In this document: positions 44,334 to 55,791 of the stretch, one piece after another
Layout: each line of letters starts with the position of its first letter
Position numbering within the stretch: position 1 is the stretch's first letter
Assembly: GCA_022559845.1 (NCBI GenBank)
Contig: CM040128.1
Span: 176,444,413 to 176,508,412 of the forward strand
Direction of reading: 5' to 3'
DNA: 64,000 nt
Source: Amorphophallus konjac
Taxonomy: Eukaryota; Streptophyta; Magnoliopsida; Alismatales; Araceae
Translations under genes and position numbers: made by a program
Notes under the pieces: generated by a model
Database searches by the model: none
Seen by the model: only the letters and a program-made list of their open reading frames with translations
What the model was told of the DNA's origin: nothing

Positions 44334-45605
44334 TCAGCTGAGATCAAGGCGGGCTAAATAGCAAGAAAAGGGGTAAGAACCCCAAAAGAGTGAAGAATAG
44401 AGAAAATAAAAACGACGAGGAGATTGCTGCGAAGACGTAGAAGAAGAAGAGTAATCATCCGACGTGGTCAGAGAAGAATCAGAAGTAGCATCCGACAGGG
44501 CCGGAGAATGAAAATAGTGGGCATCCGACAGGGTCGGAGAAGGAGAATGATGGTCATCCGACAGAGTCGGAGAAGAATCAGAAGCAACACCCGTGAGTCC
44601 TGGGGGAGAAGAATCAAGTGATGTCCCAAAATCGGGATGAAAGGATGGCCTAGGCTGAGGCCTAGAATTGTGAGAGGAGGGAAAATCCAGAGGATCCGGA
44701 TGGGAAGAAGAGGAATGAGGGTTCACAGACCTTGGAAGAGAAGAGAAAATCATGGAGATAGGATTAGAAGGAGGAAGGTACACCGCCCGAGGGTGGGAAC
44801 TGAGTAGAAGGAAAGATGAATGAAAAGAAGGGAAGGAAGAGGAAGAAGTGGACCCCTGAGTGCACAACACACGGCCCTTAAACCTATGTCGCCGCTTCTT
44901 CTTAGCTGAAATTTCTTTGAAATGAGCCCACCTGGTGCGGACTCGGTCCTTCGGGCTTCTTGATCTGCAGTGTCTTCTCAAATAACGGGCCCATCTGACA
45001 GTCGGCCTGGCCCGATTATGAACATGCATCCTTACTGGGGCGGTTGCCCATAGACATCCCTTGCTAACCATATGCGGACATTCTTGAACAGACAACTCCT
45101 CAGATGAATGAGCACTGTGAAACCATGAAGTCTTGTCACTTGGCACTAGCAACATTAGATTCGGCAACTCCCCTCGGCAATCGGGCATGAAACATAACTC
45201 CCTTGCTAGAAAAGAAGGATGAAACTGAATGAGAGTAATGCGCGGCGTCGACGTGGCCGACTCACCAATAAATCGAGGAAGATTGCATAAAATTTGCATA
45301 ATATCCTTGGGAAGTGCAGAAAATATGGCCAACTGCCCCTTGAACATAGAGTGCATAATCTGCTTGGTGGCCGTATGAGTAAGCATAATCTGGGTGGAGA
45401 ACCCTTCTCGGCCAGCTATCTGAATAGCAACAGAGCGAGAGGTAACAACAGCATTAATGGTGAACTCTCCAGCGAGCAAAGAGATTGCCACTGGCCTCAC
45501 TTGGGAAGAGATTGGCATCAGTGCAAGGGAACTCTTCTTAGCAACTATCATGGGAGACACAGTCTCATCCCCAAAATAGCCAGGGACCAGGATGCGGATC
45601 GACAT
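44334..45605 (-). CDS. 423-codon open frame of unknown function downstream of TAT-like gag
   Basis: Minus strand, ATG at 45605, open for 423 codons in otherwise decayed DNA. Residues 1-40 contain ILVPGYFGDE and KKSSLALMPISS, which are also encoded in the opposite-strand copy (51154-51275). There they are fused in frame behind the gag proline-rich tail. Residues 40-200 have no motif I recognise. Residues about 205-265 are very basic (RARPTVRWARYLRRHCRSR; KKKRRHRFKGR). The tail is Ser/Pro/Asp-rich with repeats of SPTLSD. No protease D-S/T-G or RT motif is present. In this copy a short duplication (AAGATTC repeats near 45620) breaks the fusion to gag. It may be a gag C-terminal domain or a non-autonomous element's own protein; the Ser-rich tail could be translated non-coding sequence. 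Confidence 0.5.
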   Translation of the reverse strand: MSIRILVPGYFGDETVSPMIVAKKSSLALMPISSQVRPVAISLLAGEFTINAVVTSRSVAIQIAGREGFSTQIMLTHTATKQIMHSMFKGQLAIFSALPKDIMQILCNLPRFIGESATSTPRITLIQFHPSFLARELCFMPDCRGELPNLMLLVPSDKTSWFHSAHSSEELSVQECPHMVSKGCLWATAPVRMHVHNRARPTVRWARYLRRHCRSRSPKDRVRTRWAHFKEISAKKKRRHRFKGRVLCTQGSTSSSSFPSFHSSFLLLSSHPRAVYLPPSNPISMIFSSLPRSVNPHSSSSHPDPLDFPSSHNSRPQPRPSFHPDFGTSLDSSPPGLTGVASDSSPTLSDDHHSPSPTLSDAHYFHSPALSDATSDSSLTTSDDYSSSSTSSQQSPRRFYFLYSSLFWGSYPFSCYLARLDLS

Positions 45606-48079
45606 TCGACAAATGAAATCTTGAATCTTGAATCTTGAAATGCACGGCCGGCACTGAATTATCCTGACTTAGCTCATTATCTCCCCGGGGACCAGACCCA
45701 AGGGGCACCAAAGGAAGCACACACCCGCTTCGTGAGGTGGAAGTGGATGGAGAAGTGGAGGTTGTGGGCTCGAAAGACGCAGAGGTTTCAACAGAGATGG
45801 TGTGTTTAGGTGTAGGCAAAGGTAAAGGTGGAGGTATGGCTTGCTCGGGCTTGGGCAACGAGGAAGGTGGAGGAGATGGCAAAAGCGGTGGAGATGGTGT
45901 ATGTAATAGAGAGGGAGGTGAGGATGGTGGTGGAGGTAATGGAGAGGGAGGTGAGAATGGCAGTGAAGGTAATGCAGAGGGAGATGAAGGGGATAAAGAG
46001 GAGGGTCATGGTGCCCACCGTCAACGTATCGACACAACGGGTCGGGTGGCGTTGGTAGTGGAAGCGGTGATAGTAGAATGAACGGAGGAAGGGGAGGCAC
46101 TAGCCTGAGCAAGGGCTTGGGTAGGTGAAGGCAATGAAGACGGGGTAGGAGATGGTGAAGGTAATGGAACATGTGATGAGGGTGGAGCAGGGGTAGGTAA
46201 TGGAGCAGGTGATGGAGCGGGCGCAACGCTAGATTAAGAATCACAGGGGTGCCCCTGTTCTTGAAGTAAAAGAGACGGCTGCCTGGGAAGCACTTCTTGC
46301 TGTTGTTGTTGGCTGCGAAGATGTAAAATGACCTTGTGAATTACGGCCCACTCAATCCTTTTCTGATCTTCCAATCCGTAAACAAACTCCCAGAACTCGG
46401 GGTAATCCTCGACCAAATGCCCCTACTGGCGGTGGAAATCACACAACTGGAGCATATCCTCGACCGCATGTTGGCAAGGCACAACCGGAGGGACCGGTAA
46501 TGCGTGAGTGGCCATCAAAGCCCTGAAAATATCAGTAAGGCACTCTGACAATGGAGGGTGAAGAGCTCGCTTCGGGCAAGGTGGATGCCGAGGGGTATGA
46601 AGTGGTGGAGACGGTTGTGGAGATCGCGGAAGTGAAGGTTACGTAGGCAATAGTGCATGGCCGGCGGCGAAGGGACTTGGTGAAGGCATATGTAGAGCGG
46701 GATGAGGGGGTATATAAACGGCATCCACCTGCTCGGGATGTGGTGTTTCCTTGACTGGGGGTGGCAGCGGATATGGGTATGAGGAGATGGGAGGCTGACT
46801 CATGGAGGGTTGGTATGCGGGAGTGTACAGATATGGAGAAGAGGGAGGTTGACTTATGGAGGGATATGTGGCGGACGGCTGACTCATGGCGGGTTGACTC
46901 ATGGGAGCGTAGAATTGGCTGGTCCGCGAGGTGTGAGTGGATGGGGATGGTGGAGACTCGGGGTCAAGGGAACCTTGAATTTATTGGTGAATGAAGCGGG
47001 CTCGGCTGTATAATTGTTGCCAGGAGGAGATGTCGTTGAGGGCCAAGATGAAGTGATACTTGGGCATTGCATTGGATATCAACATCTTAATCAGCTCTTG
47101 CTCCGGAATGTGCCCCAGAACTTGTACGGTGAGGTGATGCCAGCGGTCAGCAAAGGTGCAGAAATCCTCGTTGAGCTTCATCTTCTCGTGGGCCAGATCC
47201 ACCATAGAATACCTGAGCCCAACCTGGTCTTGAAACTGCTGAATGAACTTCTCTTGCATGGCGTGAAAATTCACCACTTGCTCTTGCAGAAGAGAGAAGA
47301 ACCAATCCCAAGCCGGGCCTTCCAATGATAGACCGAATAGATAGATCATTAAGCGTTGGTCATGTCGAAACTGGGCCGACTCATAAAGAAACTCCTTTAA
47401 GTGCACACGCAGGTCACCGACTCCACCATAACGGCGATACGCGGGGATTTGGGAAGATGGCGGAAGCCGAAGATTTCGGAAAGCGAATGGACATTTGAGG
47501 AGGACTTGGGATCAATTTGACGTTAAGTTCATCAAGCTGGCATTGGGTTTGAGAAATCATCTCCTGGGTAGGGAGAGATCGAGAATGGCGTAGGCCAGCT
47601 TGAGCAGGGGATTGTAAATATGAACCAGGATGATAATGGGCCGGATAAGAAGATCCGGGCTGAGAAGAGGAGAAGCCCATTCCAGGAGTGGAAGGGTGAG
47701 TGGGCCTGGAAGAGATATTAGCATAAGGGCCGAATGGGCCGACAGCAACATGGGTAGAAGGAGGAGAAGAATAAGGCCCATTAGAAAAATAAGGCCCATT
47801 AGGAGAATGGGGCCTGTTAAGATGATGAGGCCCATTAATGAGAGAAGAAGGCCCATTAAGAGAAGGAGGCCCATTAAGATGAGATGCAATGAGACGTTGG
47901 GCCTGGGCCGAGTCCATTTGGCGAACAAGGCTTGATAAGTGAGCCATGAGATTAGCATGTTCCTCGGATGGATCAGAAGGACAACGGGAAGATGGGCTCG
48001 CGTGGGAAGAGGATTCCACGTAGGGATAGGATAAATATTAGGAAGAAGAATGATACAAGGGGTTAGAATGATGCTCCAT
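45606..48079 (-). pseudogene. TAT/Ogre-like gag (minus copy)
   Basis: ATG at 48079 with a TAA 14 codons later; the frame continues from 48019. The N-terminus has repeated NGP units (about 47890-47770). After a frameshift near 47440 the gag capsid domain reads LKEFLYESAQFRHDQRLMIY, SLEGPAWDWFFSLL, FIQQFQDQVG and LAHEKMKLNEDFCTFADRWH (47406-47110). A Ser/Pro/Tyr-rich stretch follows, then CDFHRQ-stop-GHLVEDYPEF (about 46455-46400), the C-x2-H-x4-H knuckle variant of TAT/Ogre gag with its last Cys lost. A long Pro/Ser-rich tail leads to the unknown ORF. Several stops. No pol follows, unlike autonomous TAT elements. Confidence 0.78.
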
Positions 48080-48560
48080 GAGAGCAAATGGAGACTTAAT
48101 ACAAGGATATCAAGGAGAATACAAGTTTGGAAGCAAGGGCTTAATGGGCTTGAAAATAAGGGGGGACTGACCCACTAATGCAAGGACCAAGGGAGAATGG
48201 GACTGGACAATGGACTAGACAAAATGGACACACAAAATGGAAAGACCTAAATGGGCCTAACAACAACAAAACATGTAGATGATGATGGAAATGCAACACA
48301 AACACCACTAATGGGCTTGGACAAGCCCAAACAATACAAACAATGCAATGTGAGAGTTTTCACCCAAGTCAAACAAGTTGATATGATGGGAAATATTTTA
48401 GAAGTTTTAATGGACCTTTTAATGATTTGAATTAAACATAATTCCCTCAAGATAGGAATCCTATGGGAATAAGGTCCAAACTTTGGGTTGACTAAGGTTA
48501 ATTCCTTCACACGTATGCAAATGCAAGCCTAAAGGGTGGAAAAGGTACAACCGGCCCGGC
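48080..48560 (-). other. 5' untranslated region of TAT-like element
   Basis: No gene. A-rich with GGGCCTAATGG-type words shared with the gag N-terminal repeats. A clear primer-binding site was not found; the sense sequence after the presumed LTR end is CGGACGCCGGGCCGG, which matches no primer site I recognise. Confidence 0.4.
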
Positions 48561-49702
48561 GTCCGTGTTGGAATCCACGGCTCGCGGAGACTTATGGAGG
48601 TCTCGGATAAGATCACCTAGTCGACCCCAAGGAATATGGAGGCGAGAGGATCACTTACTAAGGGGGAATGCAACTATGATATTCAATGGATGGCCCTATG
48701 TGCATCGGAGTGCATGCAATTTCTAGCATAAAAGTGAAAAATGAAGACAATGTTTAATTATGCAAACATAATGATATGAGTGCAAACAATATATGAAAAT
48801 GAAGATAATACAAAGGACAATAAGGCAGGACCAGGAAACAACACAATCGGAACCCGGAAGGCAAAGAAATCATCAATGCAAAATGTACCTGTGAATCTGC
48901 CCCTGAACCTGCATGCAGATTTTATGCACAAAATACAAAAATGGAGACAAGATTTGACTATGCACACGTGACCCAAATAATGCAAATAATATATGAATGA
49001 AAAGATAATACAAAGGGCTACAGAACGGGCCCAAGAACAAAGCAATCGGACCTCGGGAGGTCAATTAAATCATCCAAGAAAGTTGCCCTGTGAGCCTGTG
49101 TGCAGACCGCATGCAGATTTTATGCACAAAATGCTAAAATGATGACAATATTTAACTAAGCAAATGTGACCCAAATGATGAAAGTAAACTATGGATGGAA
49201 AGATAATCCGAAGGACTACCCAATGGTTCAAAAATCAGCGCAATCAGACGTCGGGAAGGCAATCAAATCATCAATCAAAGTCATACCTGTGAACCTGTCC
49301 CTGAACTTGCCTGTAGACTTCATGTAGAAAACTTCAAAAGTATGATAATATTAGACTATTGAAATGTGACCCAAATAATACAAATAAGATATGGATGGAA
49401 GGACAATACAAAGGGCTATCCAATGGAACAAAATTCAATGCAATCGGACCCCATGATCAAAAGTCATGCATCAACGAACAGGGCCCTGTGAGCACACGCG
49501 CAGAATTGCCAGAATCCACAAGTGGTCTACCAAATGATCGTTTCTTGACCCCTTGCGGTCTACCAGAAGACCGCCAGGCTACAAGAGCCCTTAAAACACC
49601 GAAAACAGTGGGAGAATGGGAAAAATACTACCTAAACTTGAACATGCACACATCCAACTTACAAAAGAGCATGAAAACAACTGTGATTGGCATTGGTGTC
49701 CC
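48561..49702 (-). repeat. Probable TAT-like 5' LTR with 199-bp tandem repeats
   Basis: The left end TGTTGGAATCC resembles TGGGAATTC at 25556. The right end GGTGTCCCA resembles, on the sense strand, the TGTTGACACC start of the LTR at 31742. The middle (48775-49510) consists of about four tandem units near 199 bp. CGGTC..GACCG motifs are at 49515-49570. Ends are inferred, not proven. Confidence 0.5.
48775..49510. repeat. Tandem repeat, about 4 units of 199 bp
   Basis: GTGACCCAAA marks the units at 48968, 49166 and 49366 (spacing 198 and 200). Each unit has GATAATACAAAGG, CAATCGGA, a CCTGTGA and TTTTATGCACAAAA or a variant. Units diverged, the fourth is partial. Confidence 0.85.
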
Positions 49703-49736
49703 ACCGTGATCGCCAAAAAATAGTGGTTTTGATTGT

Positions 49737-51278
49737 TCTATCCCGCCTTAAAGTCGAGCCCGCTTCATCCGCCAACAACTCCTAAGTCCCCTTGACCCCG
49801 CGTCTCCATTACCTCCTACGCCCACATACGCCTCCTATCCGCCATCCATCACAAGTCAGCTCTCCATCACGTATCCCTCCACGAGTCAGTATTTCATCCC
49901 CACTTACCCACATACCCCCACATATCAACCTCCCATGCATCAACCTGCTGCCTCCCAGAGTCAATCCTCTCCATCTTCAATCAAGGAAATTCCACACCAA
50001 GAGCGGGTAGATGTTGTTCACTACATTCCCACTCCATACACGCCTCCACCAAATCCACTCACTAGCCCTGCGCCCTTACCTATGCAATTGCCATTGCCTA
50101 CGTAACCCCCACTACCATCTCCATTACCTTCCTATGCCCCTCGGCATTCACCTTGTTCGAAGCAGGCTCCTCATCCTCCGTTGCCGGAATCCTTTACAGA
50201 TATTTTCAGGGCTTTGATGGCCACTTGCGGATTGCAACTTCCTCCGGTTATGACTTGCCAATCCGCGGTCGGAAATTTGCTCCATTTTTGTGAGTTTCAT
50301 CATCAACAGGGGCATTTGGTCGAAGATTGCCCCGAGTTTCGGGAATTTGTTTATGGTCTAGAAAATGATAAGAGGATTGCTTGGGCTGTCGTGCATAAAG
50401 TTATTTTGGATCTCCGCAGCAAGCAGCAGTAGCAGTAAGCACCGCTCAGGCAGCCATCCCCGTTTCAAGACCGGGGGCACCCCTGTGATCTTTCAGTTAA
50501 TGAAGAACCCGCTCCGTTACCTATTCCTTCTCCTGTCCCATCCTCTTCACCTATCCAATCCTCTACTCAGGCGAGTACCCCTCTTTCACCCTCCATTTCC
50601 ACTCCTATTCCCAAGGCCGCTCGACGCGTCGTAACGATATGTCGAAGAGCGTCGCAACCTGACACTTCCTCCGCCTCACCACCATTGTTACCATCCTCAC
50701 CTCCCCTACCTCCATCGACCACATCACCCTCTCCACCATCTCCAATACCCCTACCGCCATCACCATCATCTTCACCGCCTCCTCTCCCAGTGACCCCTCC
50801 TCCATCACTTCCACTATCTCCACCGCCTTTACCCTCCCCTTCGCCATCGTTACCCGAGCCTGAGCAGGCTATACCTATACCCACACCTCCACCTTCGCCT
50901 TTACTCTCTCCTACGCCTCCACCTTCGCCTTTACCCTCTCCTACGGCTCCACCTTTGCCTTTACCCCCACTTACGCCTTCCGAGCCCTTACCCACACCTT
51001 CCAAGCCTTCTCCACCCCTTTCCCCACCTACTTCCACCCCACGGAGCGGGTGTGCGCTACCTCTAGTGCCCCTTGGGTCCGGTCCTCAGGGAGATAATGA
51101 GCCGAGCCAGGTTTCGATTGTGCATTTTAAGATTCAAGATGTCATTTGCCGCATGCCAATCCGGGTCCTGGTCCCTGGCTATTTTGGGGATAATGAGCCT
51201 GCATTTTCAGAAATAGTTACAAAGAAGAGTTCCCTTGCATTGGTGCCTATTTCTTCAAAAGCGAGGCCAGTTTCTTCT
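49737..51278 (+). pseudogene. TAT/Ogre-like gag 3' part (plus copy, inverted relative to 45500-46990)
   Basis: Plus strand. It starts abruptly at the equivalent of 46990 in the minus copy. It encodes a Pro/Ser/Tyr-rich region, then FTDIFRALMATCGLQ and the knuckle variant CEFHHQQGHLVEDC (50289-50330). There are two TAGs at about 50429 and 50435. A very Pro-rich tail (50685-51060) follows, then GSGPQGDNEPSQ, VHFKIQDVICRMPIRVLVPG and KKSSLALVPISS. It ends at about 51278, where minus-strand copia sequence begins. Better preserved at the tail than the minus copy, with the unknown domain in frame. A nonsense TAA at about 50102 is also present. Confidence 0.78.
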
Positions 51279-52914
51279 TGCATAGCCAAGATCCAAGAAT
51301 CATCTTTTAATGCATCCACTACAGATTTTGATTCAAATTGAGAGAGTAGGGCAAGATAATCTAAATTTTCAACTTCCCTGAGTGATGATCTTGTTCTGAC
51401 GCCTTCTTCAATATTGCCGATCACATTCTCAGCTGGATGATTTCTTGAAAAGGTCCATTGCCTTGGTAAGTTCTGCTCATTATGATTTTCTTGTACTTCA
51501 TCCCCTTGCTCCTCATTTCCTTGTTGCTCCTCTGCATTTCTTCGATTCTAAGAATTTTCTGATATATCTTCCACTTTTGAATTTTCTCGTATTCCACTCT
51601 GCAAATCAGAATTTTCATGAATGCCTTTGGGAGTAGATTCATCAACAACAATATGAGGCCTTTCTTCGACTACTAGAGTTCTCAAGTTTTACACTCGATA
51701 CGCACTTGAGTTGAGAGAGTACCCTAGAAATATTCCCTTATCGCTTTTAGCATCAAATTTACCCAAAACAGATTTGCCACTGTTAAGAATGTAACATGTA
51801 GAACCAAATGGATTGAAGTAGGAAATATTAGGTTTCTTACCTCTGTACAACTCATAAGGTGTTTTCTTTAGGAAGGGCCTTACCATTGCACGATTGATTA
51901 TGTAACACGCCGTGTTGACTGCTTCAGCCCAGAAGTACCGTGGTAGATTCTTTTCATTTAGCATCGTCTTGGCCATTTCAACCAGGGTCCTATTCTTCCT
52001 TTCAACAACCCCGTTTTGCTCGAGAGTTCTTGGTGCAGAAAAGTTGTGCAACTATCCTTGTTTCCTGTAGAAATATCTAAAATCATGATTGTCAAATTCC
52101 TTACCATGATCGCTCCGCACAGTCTTGATGGGATACCCTTTGTCATTCTGTACTAACCTGCAAAATGCTTCAAACTCCATCAAGGCATCATTTTTATGTG
52201 ACAAGAAGTAAACCCAACAAAACCTAGAATAATCATCCACAATCACAAAGCCATACAGTTTTCCACCCAAACTGTGTGTCCTACTGGGTCCAAGCAAGTC
52301 AATGTGAATTAATTCAAGGGGCCTCGATGTAGTTACAACATTTTTTGATTTGAAAGAAACCCGAGTTTGTTTGCCTCTACTACATGCCCCGCAAATCTTT
52401 TCAGTGTTAAATTTAAGTTTTGGCAATCCAGCAACCAATTTATTTCTAGACAATTTAGACAAAACATTAAAGCTAGCATGCCCTAAACGTCGATGCCAAA
52501 GCCAAGCATCATCAAAATTGTTTGGAACTAAATAAAGATTTTCACTAGAGGTGTCATCTAAAACTATCATATATACATTATTGTGTCTTGATCCTATGAA
52601 TTTTATTTCATGAGTGTATTTATCTATAACAGTGCAGTGTGTGGAGTCAAAAATCACATTGCACCCTTTGTCACATAATTGACTTATGCTAAGAAGATAG
52701 TGATGTAACCCTTTAACTAGCAAAACATTTTCAATGGTATGAGTTAAGTTCTTACCTATCTTACCTTCTCTGATTATTTTCCCTTTGTCTTTTCGATCGA
52801 AAGCAACCATTCCACCATCCTTTTCTTGTAGGTCTGTGAACATCTTCTTGTTTCCAGTCATATGGCGTGAACATCCACTATCTAAATACCATTTGTTTCC
52901 TTGAGCTCTCAAGC
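51279..52914 (-). pseudogene. Sirevirus-like copia pol fragment (Copia C): protease, integrase, start of RT
   Basis: Minus strand from 52914. Protease motif WYLDSGCSRHMTGN (52890-52849), GAG-pre-integrase LWHRRLGHASFN with CGACSRGKQT. Integrase has HIDLLGPSR, VRSDHGKEFDN and NGVVERKNRTLVEMAK, giving the D, D, E positions. The integrase tail is YELYRGKKPNISYF and FDAKSDKGIFLGY, then acidic linker and the GVRTRSSL and SWILAMQEE motifs that open copia RT. Stops: TAG 52052-52054 and TAA near 51689. It is cut on the left by the TAT-like fragment and on the right by the Tekay/Del-like LTR, so neither LTR is visible. Confidence 0.9.
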
Positions 52915-54129
52915 TATCACGCCCCGAGCGCGGAAGATACCCGGAGGCATGACACGTCTATATACATCGTGTCATTCACGTAAAATCAGAGTGCGCATAG
53001 TATCAGTAATTTATCACTAACTTAGAACTTGACATATTATCCATAGTCCAAGATGACAATTATCTACTTAACGAAATGGCAACATCCCAAAATCATTCAT
53101 AAGGCTACAAGTTTAATAAGTTCCATTTAACTAGATCATAACTGACCCAAATAAATTATACAAGCCGTTGATAATAATTGGAAATACAAAGTAGGTCCTA
53201 TAAGTACGACAGGCAATACTAACTGACGATATATGAAATCTAGCACTCATCACTCGGTATCGGTCCCATCCGGGTGGTGGTCGCTGTCCAAATTTCCTGA
53301 AAAATGTTAGGAAGCAACTGGATGAGCGAATCGCTCAGTAAGAATTATATCTCAAGTTCTACCAATCTTTAAGTTAATTACATGTTCAGTGCAGGTATAA
53401 TGATGCATGTTGGAATGAGCAGGAATATCAAGAATTGTCTCGAGAGAGTATCACATGAATTTCAATAAGAGGTATTAACAAGGAACTAGCAAGTAATTTG
53501 CAAGTAATTGCACAAGTCTTTCCAAGAAGATGATAATCAATATTCAAGCAAGTCCTTTCAGGAAGGTAATAATCAATGATCAAGCGAGTAATCTCAAGCT
53601 CATACAATACCACGTAGTGCAATAGAATTGGCTATTTCATTCATTTCATTCAAGCAAGTAATTACCCTTATTCGGGCCAAGCAATTCATGTCAAGCAAGT
53701 CAAGCATGTCACGTGAGAGTGAGTGGGAATGTCTCAAGTCAAGTCAAGCAAGCAAGTACTTCGGTGCAATATCAAACACTATGATCAATAAACTCCCATG
53801 GTCACAAGTACCTTCGGGTGCTCCTCCCAGGACCAGACCGGGCCCTTATATGTATGCGTAGCATTTCATGTATACTTTTAGACATCCACTCTCATTTATA
53901 TAGCCAATATAGAATTTCAAGAATTTTACACATTGTAGGAATATAAGGTAGATTTTCAGGAATAGAGTTCAAGAACGATATCACATGTAAATGATGATTT
54001 ATGACCAAGCTACTTAAAATGCATGACACATAAGCCAATCGGGGTTAAGGAGGTGGCCAGAGATCATTGGGTAAGGGCTGGGCAGAAGCCCAAAAAAATT
54101 CTAGTTTATAGGGAAATGGCGCCCTTACA

Positions 54130-54330
54130 GAGGGTCTCTATTTCAGTAAATAGAGTCTTCTCGGAGAGTCTCTATTTCAATGCTGAAATAGAGTCTTCCC
54201 GGAGGGTCTCTATTTCAGTAAATAGAGTCTTCTCGGAGAGTCGCTATTTCAATGCTGAAATAGAGTCTTCCCGGAGGGTCTCTATTTCAGAAAATAGAGA
54301 CTTCTCAGGGAGTCTCTATTTCAGAGTGTT
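54130..54330. repeat. 72-bp tandem repeat made of palindromes, left LTR copy
   Basis: Units begin at 54130, 54202 and 54274. Each contains TCTCTATTTCA and its inverse TGAAATAGA around short spacers, with CGGAGRGTC between. The same array is at 62131-62325, and single units recur at 54620-54710. Confidence 0.88.
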
Positions 54331-54336
54331 AATAAT

Positions 54337-54920
54337 AACTGTATATTTAACAGGATAACAGGTTTACACGTTATGTAACCGGGTTTAGCAGGCTATGTGA
54401 TTAACATGCTATAGGATTAACAAGGTTTAATGACGGCTATGTAATTAACAAGGTTTGACAGGATATGTAATTACGAGGCTCTGTAATTAACAAGTTTAAC
54501 AACTAACAGGCTTAACATTGTAAGTAATTACCAGGTTAACAGGTGTCAGGTTTAACAGACTCAGGTTTAACAGGTAACTGGTTTAACATGTGACAGGTTT
54601 AACGGGATTTGGAAATGGAGACTTCTCGGAGGGTCTCTATTTCAGAAGGTTAAAATAGAGTCTCCCCGGAGAGTCTCTATTTCAGAAAATAGAGACTTCT
54701 CGAAGGGTCTCTATTTAACAATCACAGGTTTCTAACAGTATAACAGGTAACAGGTTTAACGGGCTAATCAGCATGGTTTAACAGGCTAATCAGTAGGGTT
54801 CAACAGGTAACAGGTTGAACAGGTAACAGCTTTAACAGGTTTAACTGGCTAATCAGCAAGGTTTAACAGATAACAGGTTTAATAGGCTAATCGATAGGGT
54901 TTAATAGGCTAATCACAGGA
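54337..54920. repeat. Degenerate TTTAACAGG/TAATTAACAAGG array in LTR
   Basis: Many copies of AACAGGTTTAAC-type words and GGCTAATCAGYAGGG; also at 62330-62980. Low-complexity-like expansion inside the LTR. Confidence 0.8.
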
Positions 54921-55783
54921 TCGGGGGGGGGGGTTTAATCAACACTGGGGCCCACTTGGAAATGGCGCCCTGGCCAGGGGCGCCCTTCCCCTGGTGGCTC
55001 CACTAGACACAAATCACTATTCATCATGCAAAATTTCACGAAATCTAGAAATAAAGACATGGTAAAATAGAGAAAAATATGGGGATTTCAATGTCATGCT
55101 CATGCAGGAGTTTCATGGTTTGGTTCAATAGATATAAATCCCCGAGCATGTGGCTACTAATCACGTAACTTTACTGTTCATGATTTATAACATGTTCACA
55201 GAATCAGGAAGTAGAGACATATATAGACATGAAAAAATAGCAGGATTGCAAGGTCATGCTCATGCAACAATTTCTGAGTTTAATTTCATAGATATAAACT
55301 TTTAAACATGGATCAATTTACAAGAAATTTGGACATATTATGAATATTAACAAATCTGTATGCTGTACATGGGGTACTTGGCGGAGGATCTCCTCACGCA
55401 AGAGTTAGTGTTTCAGATAGGCGTAGCCTAACCTTCCCACTAAGTCTTTTGATATACCCCTGACTTAACTGACCAGATTGTTACTATGAAAGGTTTAACT
55501 AGCATGCATGTTAACCTATATTAACTACTAGTTAAGCTAGATCTTGAGAACACCTACCTTTTGACGTGGTTAACTGGTAGAACCATGGAATCCTAGCCCT
55601 CCACGTTCTCTGCAGCCAAGCTCCCAGCCGCAGGATGTGGTACGTAGCCTGCACATGAAAAGAAAAGGCTAAGATTTCTCTTCTGTAGGTGTAGAATAGA
55701 AAAGGCACGAACAACCTTCTCTTCTATAATGGTAGAGGAATGGCAGGTTGGCAGTAAGGTCTTCTACGTTGGATGGAGGGAAT

Positions 55784-55791
55784 TATTTATA
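55784..55791 (-). promoter_or_regulatory. TATA box of gypsy 2 LTR
   Basis: Sense strand TATAAATA, about 480 bp from the LTR sense start. Gypsy 1 has the same core (CTATAAATAG). Confidence 0.6.

Noticed and set aside
45737..46081. Gly/Glu-rich plus frames opposite gag
   Set aside because: Antisense shadow of the Pro/Ser-rich gag tail.
54023..54358. 111-codon frame with 24-residue repeats
   Set aside because: Product of the 72-bp palindromic LTR repeat; 72 is a multiple of three, so the frame stays open.
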